Assembly (NCBI GenBank): GCA_028345065.1
Contig: JAOMCN010000003.1
Span: forward strand, 31,880 to 95,879
Reading direction: 5' to 3'
DNA from: Rhodospirillales bacterium
GTDB lineage: Bacteria; Pseudomonadota; Alphaproteobacteria; Rhodospirillales; UBA2165
DNA length: 64,000 bases
The notes beneath the pieces were generated by a model, which searched no databases, was not told the DNA's origin, and saw nothing but the letters and a program-made list of their open reading frames with translations. Numbering within the stretch: position 1 is the stretch's first letter; every line of letters starts with the position of its first letter. Below, one piece after another: positions 1 to 15,019 of the stretch. The position numbers and the translations under genes are program-made.

Positions 1-588
1 GAAATAACGAGCACCAGGTCGGATAGAGGGATAGAGCCTCGGTACAGTTTCAAGATTGTGGTTAAAGACTTCCGGTTTAGCGGAAAGAGTAATTTCTAAG
101 GCGCCCTCTTTGTTAAGAAAATCTGGGGTTAAGATCTCCACAGTGGTATCTGGAGATATTGAATGAACTAGGTGAACACACTTTGCAAATTGGCTCGCCC
201 CTCCGTCTGGAAGGTCGTCACGATCAACGGATGTGATAACCATATGGCGCATATCAGCCTTAAGGGCCATGTTGGCTACGTTCATTGGTTCCAAAGGATT
301 GACAGGACCTGGTTTTCCTGTCCGGACATTACAGAAGGCACACGCGCGAGTACAAATTTCTCCCAGAATCATGACAGTGGCGTGCTTTTGTGCCCAACAC
401 TCTCCTATATTGGGGCAGGCCGCCTCCTCACAGACGGTCGTGAGGCCTAAATTACTTATGAGTTGTTTAGTTTTTTCGTAAACTGGCGAGATGGGTGCTT
501 TAACCCTAATCCAGTCAGGCTTCCTGGGCGAGGGATTAACTGATTTTTTGCGAAGTTCTGGGTGGCGGATACTGCTATTGCTGTGCAT
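1..588 (-). CDS. lipA: Lipoyl synthase (partial, 3' end beyond window start)
   Basis: Reverse-strand translation from ATG at 588: [42 protein letters not shown]...[49 protein letters not shown]; radical-SAM CTRACAFC motif. Not in the ORF track because it runs off the edge. Confidence 0.95.
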   Translation of the reverse strand, partial: MHSNSSIRHPELRKKSVNPSPRKPDWIRVKAPISPVYEKTKQLISNLGLTTVCEEAACPNIGECWAQKHATVMILGEICTRACAFCNVRTGKPGPVNPLEPMNVANMALKADMRHMVITSVDRDDLPDGGASQFAKCVHLVHSISPDTTVEILTPDFLNKEGALEITLSAKPEVFNHNLETVPRLYPSIRPGARYF

Positions 589-761
589 CGTCTTTTTCTA
601 TCAAGTTGTAATCACACTGTGCAAGGGAGAGGTTGATTCTATGGTATTTGGTACTTTTTTGGTATCTAGCGATAAATCTGACAACGTGAATATAAAAAAT
701 TTATGGTCTCGATGGCGAGTATTATTTGGATCTCAGTCAACGTAGTGTAAAGCCGGCAAGG

Positions 762-2162
762 TTAAAAGTGTATCACTCGTCCGTAGGCGTCTAGTACAGA
801 CTCATGGATCATCTCAGATAAAGTTGGATGGGGGAATATTGTTTCCATTAATTCAATCTCGGTCGTCTCCATAGATTTTGCAATACTGTAGCCTTGGATA
901 AGCTCGGTAACTTCAGCTCCAATCATATGAGCCCCCAGTAATTCACCCGTTGAAGAATCAAATATGGTTTTGACCAAACCGTCAGGTTCACCCAAAGCAA
1001 TTGCTTTACCATTACCAGTGAATGGGAAGCGCCCTACATTCACTTTATAGCCTTTTTCTATTGCAATCGCTTCTGTCAGTCCCACGCTGGCCACTTGGGG
1101 GTGACAATAAGTGCATCCTGGGATACGGCGTGTATCAAGTGGGTGAATATTTGGCATACCGGCAATTTTCTCAATGCACATTATTCCTTCGTGAGTTGCC
1201 TTATGGGCAAGCCAAGGTGGCCCTACTACGTCTCCAATCGCGAAGACGCCGGGCTCGTTAGTTTTCCCCCATTTATCTATCTTAATATGGTTGTGATCGA
1301 CCAGAACATTTGTGGCATCAAGACCCAGGTTCTCTACGTTGCCTGTAATACCAACTGCTATAATTACTCGATCGAATGTGGTTTCGATAGAATTACCCTC
1401 AGTAGTGATGGTTGCTGTAACATTGTCTTCGCCTTTTTTGAGCGCAGTTACAGTTGCCGAGGTCAAGATGTTCATGCCTTGTGACACGAACGCCTTTTGA
1501 GCAAGCTGGGATATCTCTTCATCTTCAATTGGTAGAATACGCGTCAGTAATTCGACAACCGTAACGTCTACACCAAGGGTCCTATAAAAACTCGCAAATT
1601 CAATACCAATTGCGCCTGAGCCTATAACCAAAAGAGATTTGGGCATTACGTCAGGAACCATCGCTTCCTTATAGGTCCAGATTAATTTACCATCTGGTTC
1701 TATTTTGGGGAGGCTTCGAGCTCTGGCCCCAGTTGCTAAAATGATATATTTTGCGGCTAATTCACTAACAGTGTTATCATTCTTTTCGACAATTATTTTT
1801 CCGTTTCCGACAAGCTTGCCATGCCCTTCAAGCACTTCAACACTATTTTTTTTTAGCAGGTAGGCGACGCCGCTTGAAAGCTGTTTGGCCACACTTCTGG
1901 AACGTTCAATTATTTTATTAATATCGAAGGATACGTCACTGACAGACAAACCAAAATCATCAGCGTGTTGAATGTATCTATAAATTTCTGCCGTACGAAG
2001 GAGCGCTTTCGTTGGTATACATCCCCAGTTAAGACAGATGCCTCCGAGATGTTCCCTTTCCAAAATCGCTGTTTTCATCCCGAGTTGAGCCGCGCGGATA
2101 GCTGTTACGTAGCCACCAGGCCCGCTGCCAATAATTATTGTGTCAAAAACGTTCTCCGCCAT
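762..2162 (-). CDS. lpdA: Dihydrolipoamide dehydrogenase (E3)
   Basis: GSGPGGYVTAIRAAQLG FAD motif, GGICLNWGCIPTKALL redox-active disulfide; adjacent to PDH genes. Confidence 0.96.
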   Translation of the reverse strand: MAENVFDTIIIGSGPGGYVTAIRAAQLGMKTAILEREHLGGICLNWGCIPTKALLRTAEIYRYIQHADDFGLSVSDVSFDINKIIERSRSVAKQLSSGVAYLLKKNSVEVLEGHGKLVGNGKIIVEKNDNTVSELAAKYIILATGARARSLPKIEPDGKLIWTYKEAMVPDVMPKSLLVIGSGAIGIEFASFYRTLGVDVTVVELLTRILPIEDEEISQLAQKAFVSQGMNILTSATVTALKKGEDNVTATITTEGNSIETTFDRVIIAVGITGNVENLGLDATNVLVDHNHIKIDKWGKTNEPGVFAIGDVVGPPWLAHKATHEGIMCIEKIAGMPNIHPLDTRRIPGCTYCHPQVASVGLTEAIAIEKGYKVNVGRFPFTGNGKAIALGEPDGLVKTIFDSSTGELLGAHMIGAEVTELIQGYSIAKSMETTEIELMETIFPHPTLSEMIHESVLDAYGRVIHF

Positions 2163-2169
2163 ATTTATT

Positions 2170-3489
2170 CTAAAGTATCATTGTTAGGGGGTCTTCGATG
2201 AGTGATTTCAAGGCCTGCAGATACTGCGCTCCTAATGCGCCGTCTACGGCGCGATGATCAACTGAAAGTGTACATGACATCATAGTAGCAATCGAGAGAG
2301 TATCTTTTTTGACTACTGCCCTCTTCTCTCCAGCACCTACCGCCAATATACAAGACTGTGGTTGATTAATAATCGCAGAGAACTCTTTCACCCCATACAT
2401 TCCTAAATTTGAAATTGTGAAGCTACCACCTTGATATTCCTCGGGTGTAAGTTTGCCGTCCCGTGCCTTGTTAGCTAACATTTTTGTTTCAATTGAAATT
2501 TCAGTAAGTCCCTTTCGATCGGCGTTGCGGATTATTGGTGTAATCAAGCCTCCTTCGGTGGCAACGGCAATCGAAATATCAATATTATTGAGTTGACGCA
2601 TTGCCTTGTCAGTCCAACTGACATTCACCATTGGTACTTTTTTTATGGCAAGCGCTACTGCCCTGACCACAAAATCATTTACGGACAGTTTATAGGAACC
2701 CTCACCCTCTGGGGCCCGGTTGTTGAGGTCTTTGCGCATCTCCAGGAGACGCTCAATTTCACATTCAATAGTCAAGAAAAAATGAGGAATTTCATTTGAT
2801 GATTTTGTTAATCTGTCAGCGATTACCATTCTCATATTACTATGAGGTATTTCAGTAAAATTCTCACCTGGAGTTCTTTTTAATGGCGCGGGAACCATAT
2901 TTTCGGTCGATACCACAGTCGGGACAGATACTTCTGAATGGCCAATCACAGTTCCATTCACTTGGGGAGTTTTGGTTGCTATAGCAGCCTCTAGATCCCT
3001 TTTTACCACACGTCCGTGTGGGCCGCTTCCCACTATGTTTGTTAGATCAATTCCTGCGTCTGATGCTGCTCGCCTAGCTAAAGGGCTTGCAAATTTTCGT
3101 AAGTTTGCGTCGGTCTGTGGTTTTTTAGAATCAGACCCGGGTTTGGGTAGCACCTGAGGTTCGACTAAATCGGCTGGTGTTTGATTTTCATCGCCTACTT
3201 CTGAGGAACTTGATTCGACATAAGCATTTAAATGAGAGGTGTCTTCGCCATCCGTTAACATTATTGCAATGGTTTCATTTACGGGGATACCCTCGGAACC
3301 TTCCGGTTTTAAAATTGTCCCTAGGATACCTTCCTCCACGGCTTCCAGCTCCATAGTCGCCTTGTCGGTTTCAATCTCGGCAAGTAGATCACCTGCAGCC
3401 ACTTCATCGCCTTCTACTTTATGCCACTTGGAAATCGTCCCTTCCGTCATAGTGGGAGATAGGGCCGGCATCAGTATTGGTGTCGTCAT
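2170..3489 (-). CDS. pdhC: Pyruvate dehydrogenase E2, dihydrolipoamide acetyltransferase
   Basis: [17 protein letters not shown] lipoyl domain ([15 protein letters not shown]), E3-binding domain, C-terminal catalytic DHRAVDGALGAQYL. Start moved from ORF 3600 to the conserved ATG at 3489. Confidence 0.95.
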   Translation of the reverse strand: MTTPILMPALSPTMTEGTISKWHKVEGDEVAAGDLLAEIETDKATMELEAVEEGILGTILKPEGSEGIPVNETIAIMLTDGEDTSHLNAYVESSSSEVGDENQTPADLVEPQVLPKPGSDSKKPQTDANLRKFASPLARRAASDAGIDLTNIVGSGPHGRVVKRDLEAAIATKTPQVNGTVIGHSEVSVPTVVSTENMVPAPLKRTPGENFTEIPHSNMRMVIADRLTKSSNEIPHFFLTIECEIERLLEMRKDLNNRAPEGEGSYKLSVNDFVVRAVALAIKKVPMVNVSWTDKAMRQLNNIDISIAVATEGGLITPIIRNADRKGLTEISIETKMLANKARDGKLTPEEYQGGSFTISNLGMYGVKEFSAIINQPQSCILAVGAGEKRAVVKKDTLSIATMMSCTLSVDHRAVDGALGAQYLQALKSLIEDPLTMIL

Positions 3490-3499
3490 GATATTTGCC

Positions 3500-4960
3500 T
3501 TATCTATAACAAACCGACTTTGCCGCATCGATAACTTTTGCTGCATTAGGAAGGTAGGCAGTTTCAAGGTTACGCGCATACGGCATTGGAACGTCAGCAC
3601 CAGTTACTCTCAAAACTGGTGCATCCAGATAATCGAAAGCTTTTTCCATCGCTATGGCTGCTATTTCGGCACCCAAACCAGCAACAGGCCAACCCTCTTC
3701 GACGCTTACTAAGCGATTAGTTTTTTTAAGCGAATTAATTATGCACTCGGTATCTAGCGGGCGGAGTGAACGAAGGTTTATTACTTCGGCTCCGATACCT
3801 TCCTCAACTAAAAATTCTGCTGCCTCAAGAGCACAATTTACCATACTAGAATAGGCCACAATTGTAACGTCGGACCCTATTTTCTCAATCTTCGCCTTCC
3901 CTATTGGAATCGTAAAATTGTCATCAATAGGGAGTTCAAAGCTTTGACCGTAAAGTATTTCATTTTCAAGACATATGATCGGATTAGGGTCTCGGATTGC
4001 CGATTTCAGCAATCCTTTTGCATCAGCGGAAGACCAAGGTGAGATAACCTTTAAACCTGGAACATGCGCAAACCAGCTGGCGTAGCACTGGGAGTGTTGG
4101 GCCGCCACTCCTGCGGCAGCACCATTTGGTCCCCTAAAAACCATCGGACAACCCATCTGTCCCCCTGACATATAAAGTGTCTTTGCTGCTGAATTAATGA
4201 GATGATCCATAGCCTGCATTGCAAAATTAAACGTCATGAATTCGACAACTGGCTTGAGACCGCCAAACGCTGCACCCACGCTTACGCCGGCGATTCCGTG
4301 CTCAGTGATTGGCGTGTCAATTACCCGTTTTGGGCCAAACTCTTTTAGGAGACCTTGAGAAACTTTATAGGCTCCCTCGTACTCCGCTACTTCCTCACCT
4401 ATTAGGAATACCTTTTCATCCTTTCGCATTTCTTCGGCAAGAGCTTCACAGAGTGCTTCGCGAACAGTTAACGTAGTCGTGGGGCCAGCATATTCAGGCT
4501 CATTAATCGGCGCCGTATCTGTGTTTTTGCTCTTGAGTGTTGGGTAAATTTGATCCGCTGAAGAGGGGTTATCCTGCCCAGCATTGCTAAAACTATCATC
4601 AGAAGGTGGCAAGTCTGTTTTTTTTTCTGCCAAATTTTCTCGGGACATATTTTGGTTTGTTTCTGATATTTCATTTTGTGAGGTTGTTAATAAACCATCT
4701 TCGGGGGAATATTCCTCTCCATGTTCCAACATTATCGCTATGGGCTCATTTACCGGGATACCTTCCGAACCTGCGGGTTTAATAATTATTCCCAGAATGC
4801 CTTCCTCGACTGCTTCTAGCTCCATGGTGGCTTTATCAGTTTCAATTTCTGCAAGGAGGTCACCAGATACAACCGTGTCACCTTCATTCTTAAGCCATTG
4901 GGAAATAGTTCCTTCTGTCATAGTTGGAGACAAGGCCGGCATTAGAATTGGGGTAGCCAT
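3500..4960 (-). CDS. pdhB: Pyruvate dehydrogenase E1 beta subunit with N-terminal lipoyl domain
   Basis: N-terminal [23 protein letters not shown] lipoyl domain, then E1 beta domain [42 protein letters not shown]. Confidence 0.95.
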   Translation of the reverse strand: MATPILMPALSPTMTEGTISQWLKNEGDTVVSGDLLAEIETDKATMELEAVEEGILGIIIKPAGSEGIPVNEPIAIMLEHGEEYSPEDGLLTTSQNEISETNQNMSRENLAEKKTDLPPSDDSFSNAGQDNPSSADQIYPTLKSKNTDTAPINEPEYAGPTTTLTVREALCEALAEEMRKDEKVFLIGEEVAEYEGAYKVSQGLLKEFGPKRVIDTPITEHGIAGVSVGAAFGGLKPVVEFMTFNFAMQAMDHLINSAAKTLYMSGGQMGCPMVFRGPNGAAAGVAAQHSQCYASWFAHVPGLKVISPWSSADAKGLLKSAIRDPNPIICLENEILYGQSFELPIDDNFTIPIGKAKIEKIGSDVTIVAYSSMVNCALEAAEFLVEEGIGAEVINLRSLRPLDTECIINSLKKTNRLVSVEEGWPVAGLGAEIAAIAMEKAFDYLDAPVLRVTGADVPMPYARNLETAYLPNAAKVIDAAKSVCYR

Positions 4961-4983
4961 AAATCTATATTCCTCGCTGCCTA

Positions 4984-6009
4984 CTAGGCTTCCACCAGAA
5001 CGTCTGTATATAATTCTGACAATTCGGGTTCGGGAGACTGTTGAGCGAATTCTGCTGCATCGGCAATAATAGCCTTTACCTCATCATCAATAATTTTAAT
5101 TTCAGCTCCACTGGCATATTTGCCGTCAATTATTTGCTGGCGAACTCTATCAATTGGATCACGTTCAGCCCGTACCTGGCTTACCTCTTCACGTGTTCGG
5201 TATTGTGCTGGATCAGACATTGAATGCCCCCGATACCTGTAGGTCTGCATTCCAAGGATATAAGGTCCATCACCGTTTCTAGCATGGTTAAGTGCTATTT
5301 CTCCTGCAGCTTTAACTGCCACGACATCCATACCATCCACTCTAACTCCAGGAATACCGAACCCTGTGCCACGAGCATATAGTTCATGTGTTGCCGATGC
5401 ACGAGACACTGAAGTTCCCATTCCGTAGTTGTTGTTCTCGATAACATAAACTACAGGTAATTTCCAAAGTGCTGCCATGTTGAATGATTCATAGACTTGA
5501 CCTTGGTTAGCGGCTCCATCTCCATAGTAAGTCATGCACACCCCACCATCTTCGTTGTATTGATGTGCTAGCCCAAGGCCAGTCCCAATGGGTACTTGTG
5601 CAGCCACAATTCCATGACCCCCAAAAAACTTTTTTTCACGACTGAACATATGCATAGATCCGCCTTTACCTTTGGAGTAGCCGCCTTTGCGTCCTGTGAG
5701 TTCTGCCATTACGCCTCTCGGAGCCATGCCTGTTGCCAACATATGGCCGTGATCTCTGTAGCTGGTAATAAGTGAATCAACTTGTCTCTTTGCTGCGGCC
5801 TGCATCCCGACTACAACGGCTTCTTGGCCTATGTAGAGATGACAGAATCCTTGGATTAACCCCATTCCGTATAATTGGCCTGCTTTCTCTTCAAATCGTC
5901 GAATTTGCAACATTTCGCGATAGTAACGGGTTAATTCTTCAGAGCTTAAGACGTTTGTGGGGTCAGGCATTGGTTTGGTTGACTTATTTTTAGTTTTTGG
6001 TTGGAACAT
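4984..6009 (-). CDS. pdhA: Pyruvate dehydrogenase E1 alpha subunit
   Basis: [39 protein letters not shown]-binding [40 protein letters not shown]. Confidence 0.96.
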   Translation of the reverse strand: MFQPKTKNKSTKPMPDPTNVLSSEELTRYYREMLQIRRFEEKAGQLYGMGLIQGFCHLYIGQEAVVVGMQAAAKRQVDSLITSYRDHGHMLATGMAPRGVMAELTGRKGGYSKGKGGSMHMFSREKKFFGGHGIVAAQVPIGTGLGLAHQYNEDGGVCMTYYGDGAANQGQVYESFNMAALWKLPVVYVIENNNYGMGTSVSRASATHELYARGTGFGIPGVRVDGMDVVAVKAAGEIALNHARNGDGPYILGMQTYRYRGHSMSDPAQYRTREEVSQVRAERDPIDRVRQQIIDGKYASGAEIKIIDDEVKAIIADAAEFAQQSPEPELSELYTDVLVEA

Positions 6010-6331
6010 GTCTAACTTCCAATCTAATAGCGCCGATGTAGATAAAAACTCTGCTCGAAACGAAATTGGATTATTGATATTTTATAGCACTAGGCTGTAC
6101 TCTAAAACCATTGTTTTGCAATAGAAAAATTGGGTTTAATAGGATATCAGTTAATTGATCGTTTGCCCCTAACATTTAATTAACTACGCATGTATTTTTC
6201 TGTAATTTTAGATCGATATTTTTTTAATTATGTGAATAACTTTTAACCTATTATCCAACTTAAGATAATTCTGAAAAACTTATTTGTGTCATTACCGAGT
6301 GCAATTGAGTAAAAAAAAGGAGCAATTTTAA

Positions 6332-6952
6332 ATGTTGAAGTTTTATGGCCGAAAAACATCAATTAATGTTCAAAAAGCCGCTTGGGCTATGGGAGAAGCT
6401 GGTCTTAAATGGGATTGGATTGACAAGGACGGAACGGTTGGTTCCATTGACAGTCAAGAATATAGAAAGTTGAACCCAGCATCACAAATTCCCACACTTG
6501 AAGATGACGGTCTTTTGGTACGCCAATCTAACGCGATTGTGCGTTATATATCTAAAAAATATGCTCCTACCAAATTATGGCCTTCTAAAAATTCAGCGTA
6601 CGTAGAAGCGGAGAGATGGATGGAGTGGCAGGCCACAGATAATTGGAAGAACATGGTTACCGTGTTTTGGGGTCTTATTCGAACCCCGCCCGAGAAACAA
6701 AATAAAGATGTAATTGGTAATTCTGTTGTTGAATTAAATAAAGATTTTTCCTTTTTAAATGAGCATCTTGCGGGCCGGCGTTATATCGCTGGAAACACGT
6801 TTTCAATGGGGGATATCCCAGCTGGTGCGGCGTCATATCGTTTCTATGCGCTTCCTATAAAACGTCATCATTTTCCACATTTAGAGACTTGGTATCAGCT
6901 TTTGCAAGAGCGCACGCCGTTTCGTGAACTGGTGATGGTACCGCTCGAATAA
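6332..6952 (+). CDS. Glutathione S-transferase family protein
   Basis: GST N-terminal fold (LKFYGRKTSINVQKAAWAMGEAGL...LNPASQIPTLEDDGLLVRQSNAIVRYI) and C-terminal helical part (YIAGNTFSMGDIPAG). Confidence 0.88.
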   Translation: MLKFYGRKTSINVQKAAWAMGEAGLKWDWIDKDGTVGSIDSQEYRKLNPASQIPTLEDDGLLVRQSNAIVRYISKKYAPTKLWPSKNSAYVEAERWMEWQATDNWKNMVTVFWGLIRTPPEKQNKDVIGNSVVELNKDFSFLNEHLAGRRYIAGNTFSMGDIPAGAASYRFYALPIKRHHFPHLETWYQLLQERTPFRELVMVPLE

Positions 6953-7092
6953 ACTTAATTGTATATAAAAAAAGTACGTTTTTCCCACGGCCAAACGGGT
7001 ATTTTCCGAGCACTTTATAATGTGCCACTTATCATACAATAGCCAGAATTTACATAGATAACTGATACCGGCTCTAAAGGAGCATTTTTACT

Positions 7093-7404
7093 TCATTTCA
7101 AGAGTATTATGGTCTCGTTTGGCCGACTGTAACCCAACATAATGCGGACACGCTCTTCTAACATATCTATGTCCAGACTCTTGGTACTGAGCAAAGTCAC
7201 TTGATTTTGTAGGCGTTTTTTTTTGTTAATTAGTAACTGTTGAGTTTTTTTTGCTGCCAAAACTTCTCCGTGAATCTGCATAAAAGCTATAAGACCACGC
7301 TCACCTTGGATCATGTGAAATGTAATATACAGAATAATCGTTGCCCAAATTGTCGGCCATAAAATGAAGCGTAGCTTCAGCCTAAGTTCCGAAAATATTT
7401 TCAT
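7093..7404 (-). CDS. ftsB: FtsB/DivIC-like septum formation initiator
   Basis: 103 aa with one N-terminal TM helix and coiled coil, ending LEERVRIMLGYSRPNETIIL; sits between eno and pdhA as in many alphaproteobacteria. Confidence 0.8.
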   Translation of the reverse strand: MKIFSELRLKLRFILWPTIWATIILYITFHMIQGERGLIAFMQIHGEVLAAKKTQQLLINKKKRLQNQVTLLSTKSLDIDMLEERVRIMLGYSRPNETIILLK

Positions 7405-7666
7405 TTATTTTACTATTTTCCTATTAGAAAAAACATTTTTATCCAAGGTTTGAGAACGACTAGGCAAAACATTTCCCATTTATTGTGAGAGCTTTGTAAT
7501 TAAAATATTTTAAACCAATATAATATGTTAATTACCCGATTATCTTGCTGAAATTTCGAGGTTAATTCATAAAAACCCTTAGTTTGTTTTCTTAAATCTG
7601 CATTATCACGCATTCATGATCACAATTATATTAACAAATTAAATTAATAGGCATCTGGACGTGGTG

Positions 7667-9022
<1,356 letters not shown>

Positions 9023-9125
9023 TTAGGGATAAGATTCTGAAACCGCGCAAATGGAAAATAATTTTTACTATGTTTGCAACCAACTAATAAATTTACTTCT
9101 ACTTCTTAAACCGAATAATTTTAAA

Positions 9126-9968
9126 TTAAATGGCTATGGGACGAGCCTTGGAAATACTATCAAGCTCAAGTAAGGTTTCAATAATTTCTGGTAAGTCCTT
9201 AAGATAAATCATGTTTGGTCCGTCACTTGGCGCTTTGTCAGGATCCTGATGAGTTTCCATAAATACTCCAGCAACCCCGACAGCAACGGCTGCGCGAGCA
9301 AGAACAGGGGCAAATTTTCTGTCACCACCGGTTGCTGTGCCCTGTCCCCCAGGTTGCTGAACGGAGTGGGTGGCATCGAAAATGACTGGATACATGGTTT
9401 GCGCTAGGATTGGTAAAGAGCGCATATCAGAAACAAGTGCATTATAACCAAAGCTTGCACCCCGTTCGCAGAGAAGTATGTTCTCATTGCCAGTGGTCTC
9501 TATCTTTCGGACCACGTTTTTCATGTCCCACGGAGCCATAAATTGCCCTTTCTTGACGTGGAGGACCCTTCCAGTCTGTCCAGCGGCAATTAGCAAGTCC
9601 GTTTGGCGACAAAGAAAAGCAGGAATTTGGAGGACGTCAACTGATTTGGAAACTTTAACAACCTCCTCTACAGTATGTATATCGGTTAGTACTGGACATT
9701 TGAACTCGTTCCTAATCGCTTCAAATATAGGTAAGGATTCCTCAATTCCAAGGCCACGTTTTGCGTCAACGCTAGTGCGGTTTGCTTTGTCATAGGAGGT
9801 TTTATATATGAAACCAATATCAAACTTTTTAGCAAGCTCTGTAAGCGCTCCAGCCATTTCAAAGGCGTGTTCCTTTGATTCAAGGGCACAAGGTCCAGCT
9901 ATAAGTTTGATTTTCTGATTGTTGGCAAGGGATAAATTACCGATGTGAACAACACGTGGTTCTTGCAT
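9126..9968 (-). CDS. kdsA: 3-deoxy-8-phosphooctulonate synthase (KDO-8-P synthase)
   Basis: KLIAGPCALES, YKTSYDKANRTS, FDATHSVQQPGG. Confidence 0.97.
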   Translation of the reverse strand: MQEPRVVHIGNLSLANNQKIKLIAGPCALESKEHAFEMAGALTELAKKFDIGFIYKTSYDKANRTSVDAKRGLGIEESLPIFEAIRNEFKCPVLTDIHTVEEVVKVSKSVDVLQIPAFLCRQTDLLIAAGQTGRVLHVKKGQFMAPWDMKNVVRKIETTGNENILLCERGASFGYNALVSDMRSLPILAQTMYPVIFDATHSVQQPGGQGTATGGDRKFAPVLARAAVAVGVAGVFMETHQDPDKAPSDGPNMIYLKDLPEIIETLLELDSISKARPIAI

Positions 9969-9979
9969 GAGTTTCTACC

Positions 9980-12050
<2,071 letters not shown>

Positions 12051-12147
12051 AGCGGAACCATGAAATTAAAACCAGAATCAAAACTTACTTTTAGGTACTT
12101 TGCTTTGGGGCACTTTCTAACTTGTTTTCACTACTTGTAAATGTTTT

Positions 12148-12921
12148 TTATTTTCTATCAAGGCAACATGTAGCAATTGCCATGAAATCCTCCCAGTCAA
12201 GGCTTGCCCCACCGACCAATGCACCGTCCACATCAGGTAAGCTCAAAAATTTATAAGCGTTGCTAGGCTTTACAGATCCCCCATAGAGAATCCGAGTTTG
12301 ATTTGCATTTGCCGAAGATATGATACCTGAAAGATTTTTTCTAATCAGGGAATGAATTTCTTGCACATCATCATTATTTGGTGTGACGCCTGTACCAATT
12401 GCCCATATGGGCTCATATGCAATAATCATGTTCGCTGCTGTAGAATGAGGCGGTAACGAAGCAGATAGTTGAGAAAGGATTACATTTTTGGTTTGGCCAT
12501 TTGCCCTTTGATCCTCACTTTCTCCAACACAAATTATTGCAATTAGGTTCGCGGCTATTGCAGATGATGCCTTCTCAATAATTATTTTATCTGTTTCGCC
12601 AAGTGCTAAACGACGTTCTGAATGGCCTACTATAACGTGGGAACATCCGATATCGGCGAGCATTTCTGCGCTAATATCGCCTGTATAGGCCCCAGACGAA
12701 GCAGGATGGCAATCTTGTGCGCCTAAAAATATTTCAGACCCTTTGATCGAGTTTGAAATCAATCCAAGCATGGTAGCAGGCGGACAAATGAGTGTCTCGA
12801 ATGGAGGGCTTGAAATCTTAGACAAGGCGGCCACAATATTTTCTACCCGCAGCAGACTATCTTGACGAAGCCCGTTCATTTTCCAATTCCCCGCAATCAA
12901 AGGACGCCGCAATTCCAACAT
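12148..12921 (-). CDS. tpiA: Triosephosphate isomerase
   Basis: RRPLIAGNWKMNG, VGHSERR, AYEPIWAIGTG, YGGSVKPSN; start moved to the conserved ATG at 12921. Confidence 0.97.
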   Translation of the reverse strand: MLELRRPLIAGNWKMNGLRQDSLLRVENIVAALSKISSPPFETLICPPATMLGLISNSIKGSEIFLGAQDCHPASSGAYTGDISAEMLADIGCSHVIVGHSERRLALGETDKIIIEKASSAIAANLIAIICVGESEDQRANGQTKNVILSQLSASLPPHSTAANMIIAYEPIWAIGTGVTPNNDDVQEIHSLIRKNLSGIISSANANQTRILYGGSVKPSNAYKFLSLPDVDGALVGGASLDWEDFMAIATCCLDRK

Positions 12922-13068
12922 AACAAAAATCCCTCTAATTTCGAACAATATCCGGCACAATCAAATTGCATGTTGTAGGGCTTGAGTCACGCTTTTATGA
13001 TGTGAACGCTCTTAAGTGAGTAGATTGATATAAACTGCCATCATGTGAATGGTTAATCAGGTACAAAT

Positions 13069-14979
13069 ATGATGCTTGGAAATTTTCGGGAAAAAATACT
13101 GTCATGGGGTGCAAAATTACTCCTAGGATTGCTGATCATTAGTTTTGGTTTGTGGGGCATTGGTGATTATACGACGAACACTGGTGGAGACGATCAGATT
13201 GTTGCGGAAATAGGGGAACAGGAAATTAGTTCTCGTGAATTAGAGTCCCAAATTCAAGTTTCTATCTCCCGTATGCGGGAAGTATTGGGTCGGAACTTAA
13301 CAAATGAACAGGCTCTTTCATTCGGAATTGTTGACCAAACTTTGAATGGTATGGTTCAAGAAATCATATTTTCTGAAGGAGCTAGTAACACAGGTCTCAT
13401 AATAAGTGACGATTTGCTAAACCAAGAAATCAGAGGCGATAAACAATTTAAAAACCGTGCGGGGCAGTTTGATCGAAATGTATTTCAACAATCAATCAAC
13501 CGGGCAGGATACAGTGAAGGGACCTACGTTGATCTTTATCGCAGGGAGCTGCTTCAGAAACAGCTGCTGAGCGCTTTCGAGTATGGGATTTCAGTTCCTG
13601 CAGCCCTAACGGATAGTGTCCTCCGTTACAGAGAGGAACGGCGTGTAATTAAGTTAATTAAAATTATGCATACTGCTCTTAGCCTAATACCGGATCCACC
13701 GCCTTCGATACTCGCAAAATTTCATAGCGATAATGCCGCTCGGTTTTCGGCACCCGAGTATCGGGCTGTAACCCTTTTAAGGGTGCAGCCTAAAGATATT
13801 TCGGATGAAATTGAGGTTTCAGAGGAACGAATCAAAATTGAATATGATAGCCGTATCTCAGAATTTAGCCAGGAGGAACGAAGAAATATACAGCAAATTC
13901 TAGTTTCTGAAGAACCGTTGGCTCAAAAGGTCATGTCGCGCTTAAAAATGGGAAACGATTTTATTGAGGTAGCAAAGGGAGTAGCAAGCTTCGATCAAGA
14001 AGCTTTACAATTAGGAGACTTGACGCGTGGGGAGTTTGTGATCAGAGAACTTGGTGATGCAGCATTCTCATTAGATGTTGGCAATTATACTTTACCAATT
14101 CGAAGCAGTCTTGGGTGGCATATTTTACGAGTCACTAACATTACACCGGCGACTAAAAAAGCATTAGGAGAGGTTCGGAATGGATTGAAACGCAGCGTTC
14201 AGTTAGATTTGGCGGCAGATGCATTAATTACACTAGCTAATCAAATAGAGGATGAGCTTGGCGCAGGAGCAAGTATTAGGGATGCAGCTGGTCGCTTGAA
14301 TCTTAGAGTGGAAAATATTCCGGCGATAGATAATCAAGGGTTAAATGAGCTTGGTAAACCTATCGACGGGATTAGTGATCAAAAGGAAATTTTAAATGCT
14401 GTATTTGCGACATCGGAAGGAGAAGATAGCGACCTTAACGACTACGGGTCGTCGAGCTTTTTTATATTACATGTCGATAAGGTAACGAAACCAACTCTTC
14501 GACCTTTAGATAAAATTATTAAAGATGTCAGAATAGCTTGGAAGCGTGATCACCGGGCCGAAGAAGCAGAAAACAAGGCGAAAAAACTGGTTAACGAACT
14601 TAATAACGGTAATTCACCAAAGATTTTGGCAAGTAAACTTAAGGTTGATCTATTACCAACAAAGCCATTCACAAGAACCGGTGAAGGACTTAAAAAGGAA
14701 TTACCGAGAGAACTTATCTCAAAGGTCTTTGCTTCTAAGGTAAGAAATTCAGTCCTAGCAGCAGGTAACGGCGTCCACCTGGTTGCATTCGTTTCCGAAA
14801 TAAGACATCCAATTACTTCCAGCAGCAGTAAACTTGCCGAAACTATCCGTGCGCAATTAAGCGAAAATATTTCGGGTGATTTGAAGAAACAACTAGCCGA
14901 GGCCCTTCGAAAGCGACTTGGTGTTAAGATTAATAGGGAAAATATTAATCAAATATTTTCAAAAACAAATACCCCATGA
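13069..14979 (+). CDS. ppiD: SurA/PpiD-type periplasmic peptidylprolyl isomerase/foldase
   Basis: N-terminal TM anchor (FREKILSWGAKLLLGLLIISFGLWGIGD), SurA_N-like region, parvulin-like core (ERRNIQQILVSEEPLAQKVMSRL). Confidence 0.88.
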   Translation: MMLGNFREKILSWGAKLLLGLLIISFGLWGIGDYTTNTGGDDQIVAEIGEQEISSRELESQIQVSISRMREVLGRNLTNEQALSFGIVDQTLNGMVQEIIFSEGASNTGLIISDDLLNQEIRGDKQFKNRAGQFDRNVFQQSINRAGYSEGTYVDLYRRELLQKQLLSAFEYGISVPAALTDSVLRYREERRVIKLIKIMHTALSLIPDPPPSILAKFHSDNAARFSAPEYRAVTLLRVQPKDISDEIEVSEERIKIEYDSRISEFSQEERRNIQQILVSEEPLAQKVMSRLKMGNDFIEVAKGVASFDQEALQLGDLTRGEFVIRELGDAAFSLDVGNYTLPIRSSLGWHILRVTNITPATKKALGEVRNGLKRSVQLDLAADALITLANQIEDELGAGASIRDAAGRLNLRVENIPAIDNQGLNELGKPIDGISDQKEILNAVFATSEGEDSDLNDYGSSSFFILHVDKVTKPTLRPLDKIIKDVRIAWKRDHRAEEAENKAKKLVNELNNGNSPKILASKLKVDLLPTKPFTRTGEGLKKELPRELISKVFASKVRNSVLAAGNGVHLVAFVSEIRHPITSSSSKLAETIRAQLSENISGDLKKQLAEALRKRLGVKINRENINQIFSKTNTP

Positions 14980-15019
14980 ACGCATCAGTATTTTTGAATA
15001 ACAGTAGTTAGAGCCCATA

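Noticed and set aside
172-745. Plus-strand ORFs 172..450, 233..481, 491..745
   Set aside because: Antisense to, or overlapping the start of, the truncated lipA gene, which has strong homology motifs on the minus strand.
3490-3600. N-terminal extension of the pdhC ORF ([10 protein letters not shown]...)
   Set aside because: Overlaps the pdhB 3' end out of frame; the true start is [14 protein letters not shown] at 3489.
3239-3712. 157-aa plus-strand ORF (and 4584..5069)
   Set aside because: Antisense to lipoyl-domain coding of pdhC/pdhB; similar Ser-rich shadow ORFs arise at both duplicated domains.
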